Assembly: GCF_000208745.1 (NCBI RefSeq)
Contig: NC_030854.1
Span: 27,284,692-27,348,691, forward strand
Length of the DNA stretch: 64,000 nucleotides
Reading direction: 5' to 3'
DNA from: Theobroma cacao
Taxonomy: Eukaryota; Streptophyta; Magnoliopsida; Malvales; Malvaceae
Shown here: positions 60,827 through 64,000 of the stretch, piece by piece
Layout of the letters: every line of letters begins with the position of its first letter
Position numbering within the stretch: the stretch's first letter is position 1
Notes under the pieces: generated by a model
Databases searched by the model: none
Seen by the model: only the letters and a program-made list of their open reading frames with translations
What the model was told of the DNA's origin: nothing
Position numbers and translations under genes: made by a program

Positions 60827-60945
60827 TCCACCCTCATTTAATTTGTCAACGTCCCCGTTGACTGGTTGTCATGGAATTCTTTGATCTTCTGCTTGAAGGT
60901 GCAAAGGTCAACTTTTCTCTCCTAGTTGATTTCATCTACTCCAAG

Positions 60946-61584
60946 TAGACTTGGCAATTCGTGTTAACGTGTCATAAACGTGTTAGACACAAAACATGTT
61001 AAGGCTAAACATGAACACGACACGTTTAACATTTGTATCTTAAATTTGAAACACGTACACATACATGTTTAATACACTTGTAATACGACACGACACGATT
61101 AACATGTTTATTAAACGTGTTAATATATGACACGACACGATTAATAACACGATTAACACGTTTAACACGATTAAATAAAAATATTTACAATTAAATATAA
61201 TTTTATTATTTAAATTTAAAATCTATAATTATAAAAATAATTATAATAAAACAAAAATAATAATAATATCAAATAATCACTAAAAGTTAAAAATTAGGAT
61301 TAAGCATGTATAATTACATTATACCTTTTATAAAATTAAAAAAACTTATTAAAATAATTATTTAAAATTATTTATATAAGATTAAAATAGTTTTTAACTA
61401 TTAATTTTTAATAGGTTAATAAATGTGTTACGTATACACGTTTAAACGCGATAACACGATTAAGTAAACGTGTTTAAACGTGTTTGTTGTGTCTGACACG
61501 GTTAGACACGAAACACGTTAACACTAAACCTAAAACCTGTTTAATCCGTGTCTTATCGTGTCGTGTTCAAAATTGCTAGGTCTA
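60946..61584. mobile_element. hAT-type element (639 bp) inserted in the chromodomain
   Basis: Terminal repeats TAGACTTGGCAATT and, reverse-complemented, TAGACCTAGCAATT match at 12 of 14 positions. The flanks are a perfect 8-bp duplication ACTCCAAG (60938-60945 and 61585-61592). The arms are packed with short ACACGTTTAACACG/CGTGTTAA repeats in both orientations. The middle is AT-rich and non-coding. This is a complete, non-autonomous hAT insertion. Confidence 0.88.
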
Positions 61585-61592
61585 ACTCCAAG

Positions 61593-62160
61593 ACCTTTCC
61601 ATTTAACCAAGTACTCTTACGTTGGTCATCAAAAGACTAACATGGTCCTTTCTGCAAGAATCTTCTATACTTGGCATTGTGATGGTGGCTTGTTGCTAAT
61701 GGTGGCTCTCGTAGCTTGACTTCAATTTGCATCTACTAGATCTGAATGGAATGACTTCAGGTTCCTGATGTGAAATATCGGATGTATTTTCATCCACTTT
61801 GGTGGATCAATCTTGTAAGAGGTCTTTTTAACATTGGCAATAATTGTTATCGGGCCTTCATACTTTTGCACTAGCCGTTGGTCTCTTTTTCTTAGGAACC
61901 TAAGTTGTTTGGGTACCAATTTTACTAACATAAGGTCACACACCTTAAAGTGCCATACTCATTGATCTTTGTCTACCCACTTCTTCATTTAGCTGGAGGC
62001 CTTCTCTAGGTATGCTCGAGCGATCTCCATGTTTTGTCTCCACTTTTTAGCAAAGTTAAAGGCTCATGGGCTCTTCTCTCGATATGACTCCACTAAGATG
62101 TGGGAAAGTCTAGGTTATTGCTTAGTGACAACTTCGAAAGGGTTTTGTTAATGGAAAGAC
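61593..62160 (-). pseudogene. Gypsy integrase C-terminal half and chromodomain start
   Basis: Minus-strand translation: NPFEVVTKQ, PRLSHILVESYRE, AFNFAKKWRQNMEIARAYLE, then CDLMLVKLVPKQLRFLRKRD, YEGPITIIANVKKTSYKID and KIHPIFHIRNLK (61722-61943), the GPY/F region of chromoviruses. EYLVKWKGLGV, the hallmark chromodomain core, follows at about 61617-61585. Several stops occur, so it is inactive. Confidence 0.82.
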
Positions 62161-62212
62161 AGAAACCAACGAGAATGCTTGAATCTTTACTAGTACCAAC
62201 TAGACTTTGAGA

Positions 62213-62325
62213 AAGCATTTCTCTTGATTTATACTAAACTCCCTAAGTTTGAAGCTATGACATCAATTTTGGTGGTATTGGACCATTTTTTGAAGTATGC
62301 AATGTTTATCTCAATCTAGAAATGA
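62213..62325 (+). pseudogene. Gypsy integrase core fragment in inverted orientation
   Basis: The plus strand reads TKLPKFEAMTSILVVLDHFL then KYAMFIS, the conserved integrase stretch around the first catalytic Asp. The rest of the integrase lies on the minus strand immediately to the left, so an inversion or head-to-head junction lies at about 62155-62210. Confidence 0.65.
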
Positions 62326-64000
62326 AGGAAAAAAATTCTAATTCTTACCAAATGTCATGATTTAAACATTTTTAAATTCATTTACAACATGCTTGGTTGA
62401 GGGAAATGGCTATTCCATTCTCTCTTTATTTCAATCACTAATTAAATATTACAATTGGTTTAATGTAATGGTCATTCTGAGGAATGACCATTCCAAAAGA
62501 TTCTTGAATAGCCAACACTGAGGCCCCCCTTGGTATTGGCTATTTCAAAGAGTTAGGAATAGACTTAAAATTTGATTAGATATAAATATCCCTTAACAAT
62601 ATAAAAAAAATTACTACCTAACCCAGAGCCACACCTAAACCAACCATCTTGAGTTCCTTTCTCTTCAAGACTCCTCTCTTTAAATAGCCATCCACTACCG
62701 CACCTTTCTACTACTATCCACTTTTCCATTGTCGATTTCCCCATATGTGGTGAGTTATTCATTGTCTCTCTCTTCTAGCTTGGGTACTTTTTTTTTTGAA
62801 TAATTTTAGGTTAATCAATTTTTTGTTTCTCTCTTCATCATATTCTCTCCTTCAACTAGACATCCATTGTAACATCTTCCCACTACCATCCACTTTTCCA
62901 CTGTCAATTTCTTTATCTCTGGTGAGTATTGTTTTTCTCTCTCTATTCTGACTTGGGTGTTTTTTGTATGTGCGCCAAATAAGAATCAAACCACCAAGAA
63001 CTATACATTGAACATAACTAATTTCTCTATGTTTACTATATCTTAATTATTCATAATTTTTCTATACAAGTTTGTAGGGATTGAATGCCCTTAGCTAAGA
63101 TATGCAGGCTTTACCTTCACATTGATAGTAATTTTGTTAATAAAACAAATCAATTCATTTATCATTTTCACATATGTATCATATATAGTATCTTAATTCT
63201 AATTACAGAAATTAATATTGGACAAATACTTGGGTACTATTATAAGATATATATATATATATAATTTAATAAATTTTAATCATAAAACTCCTTTTTACCT
63301 TAATATATATATATATATGTACAGTAACAACTAAATAGACCACTAATAATTTTTATGCATAAAAATATGAACTGTCTCTCTAGTTTCTGCTTAGACTTGA
63401 CTTTTACTTGGCTTATTAATAAAAAGGTTGAAGGAATATATTTTTGTGTAAAATATTTAAATTTGAATCATAAGATAAGATATTGGACTTATCAATTTAT
63501 GATGGGAAGTCGAAGCAATTGAAATTAGGTTGTCATCAAGCTAAATCCGTGAAGAATTGAAGATTACATATATTTATTGGATTAGGATATAACATTATTA
63601 ATTTTCTTCCCTCCAATATTTGTTAATACAAAAAATAGAATACAAAGAGGTTGACATGTGAGATGATGATAATAGAAAGAGTGTCTGTGGCATTCCAAGT
63701 TATGCATGTGCCTTACCACCTACTACTACATATTCATATAGATAGGTGCAGATCAAACTTGCTTTATGGAAAAAGGGAATTGGCTGATGCTATAAGTAAT
63801 TATATAAAACAATGAATGAACATAACCTTGCCAAGCATGTGTAAAACGAGTTGTGCCTCATGGTAAGTTTTTCTAAAATAATAAGAAGCATAAGGATTTT
63901 CACTATAATATCATATCAACTAAATAAATAACTTAGTAATTAATTTTTTTTATATAGGTTGTTATTACCTAGTTAATGCTGGATATACAAATTGTGAGGG
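62326..64000. other. Right-end intergenic DNA with a duplicated CT-rich segment and AT microsatellites
   Basis: A small foldback with AATGGCTATTCC and GGAATGACCATTCC lies at about 62395-62500 and resembles the Harbinger subterminal motifs. Two related segments (about 62658-62799 and 62825-62965) share ACTAC(T/C)ATCCACTTTTCCA and GGTGAGT. (AT)n runs lie at about 63248-63262 and 63304-63319. No gene recognised. Confidence 0.5.

Larger units (their letters stand above)
60035..62325 (-). mobile_element. Broken chromovirus (Ty3/gypsy) with an LTR between pol and gag
   Basis: On the minus strand from right to left: integrase C-terminal half (62150-61722), chromodomain (61604-61585, interrupted, continuing at 60945-60840), a polypurine AAATGAGGGTGGA, an LTR (60826-60236, TGTCATGAGCC...TTGTGACA), a primer site GTTAGTATTAGAGC (60235-60222), then a gag-start trace (to about 60040). 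The LTR is thus the 3' LTR of one copy and the 5' LTR of another, or the product of unequal recombination. Beyond 62160 the integrase core appears on the opposite strand. Confidence 0.7.

Noticed and set aside
1..64000. tRNA, rRNA, snoRNA or CRISPR features
   Set aside because: I saw no convincing tRNA cloverleaf, 5S-like box or regular spaced repeats; tRNA-like words present are retrotransposon primer-binding sites.

Overview
The window is nuclear DNA of a flowering plant, almost certainly a eudicot. It is AT-rich, its genes have GT-AG introns and plant-type gene families, and long stretches of decayed LTR retrotransposons and MITEs lie between genes. I cannot name the species. Two assembly gaps of N occur, at 15610-15693 and 59135-59267.

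Five genes can be supported. From the left: (1) the 5' part of a chloroplast TypA/BipA-type translational GTPase on the minus strand (four exons, 413-2764), running off the left edge; (2) an intronless PLS-class pentatricopeptide-repeat protein on the plus strand (3070-5346), divergent from TypA and sharing a 305-bp promoter region with it; (3) a two-exon remorin on the minus strand (8122-9685), probably group 4; (4) a ten-exon guanylate kinase on the plus strand (40277-43084, 402 aa), preceded by a probable 5'UTR intron; (5) a five-coding-exon NF-YA transcription-factor subunit on the minus strand (47299-53348, 361 aa), with a probable 5'UTR intron of about 2.9 kb and a miR169-type target site in its 3'UTR.

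The 30 kb between remorin and guanylate kinase is a transposon graveyard. The main block (12477-24199) is one Copia element with both LTRs recognisable and its gag-protease-integrase-RT-RNase H order preserved but full of stops and frameshifts. Two later insertions split it. One is a 3.1-kb solo LTR of Ogre/Tat-like character with an exact 5-bp target duplication (14346-17456). The other is a 2.9-kb Copia derivative that has lost its integrase core and RT (20447-23350). Further right come a hAT-type MITE (24832-25329), a TRIM-like element (about 26179-26460), a minus-strand Copia 3' end (29669-30850), and an unusual array (31327-36080) in which a composite of two oppositely oriented Copia elements occurs three times.

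Foldback MITEs lie on both sides of the guanylate kinase (37907-38335 and 44510-45015). The right end (58838-62325) is a broken chromovirus (Ty3/gypsy). It has an LTR between pol and gag, an inversion inside the integrase, a 639-bp hAT element with a perfect 8-bp target duplication splitting the chromodomain, and a Harbinger-like element next to the gag remnant.

TypA and probably the PPR protein act in organelle gene expression. Remorin and guanylate kinase are linked neighbours in Arabidopsis in two duplicated copies, as I recall, so their linkage here looks ancestral. I found no undescribed multi-gene system. The strongest unusual signals are the layered transposon insertions, the duplicated splice-site segment inside the guanylate kinase gene, and two G-box-rich islands at 11.5-11.8 kb and 57.3-57.6 kb.
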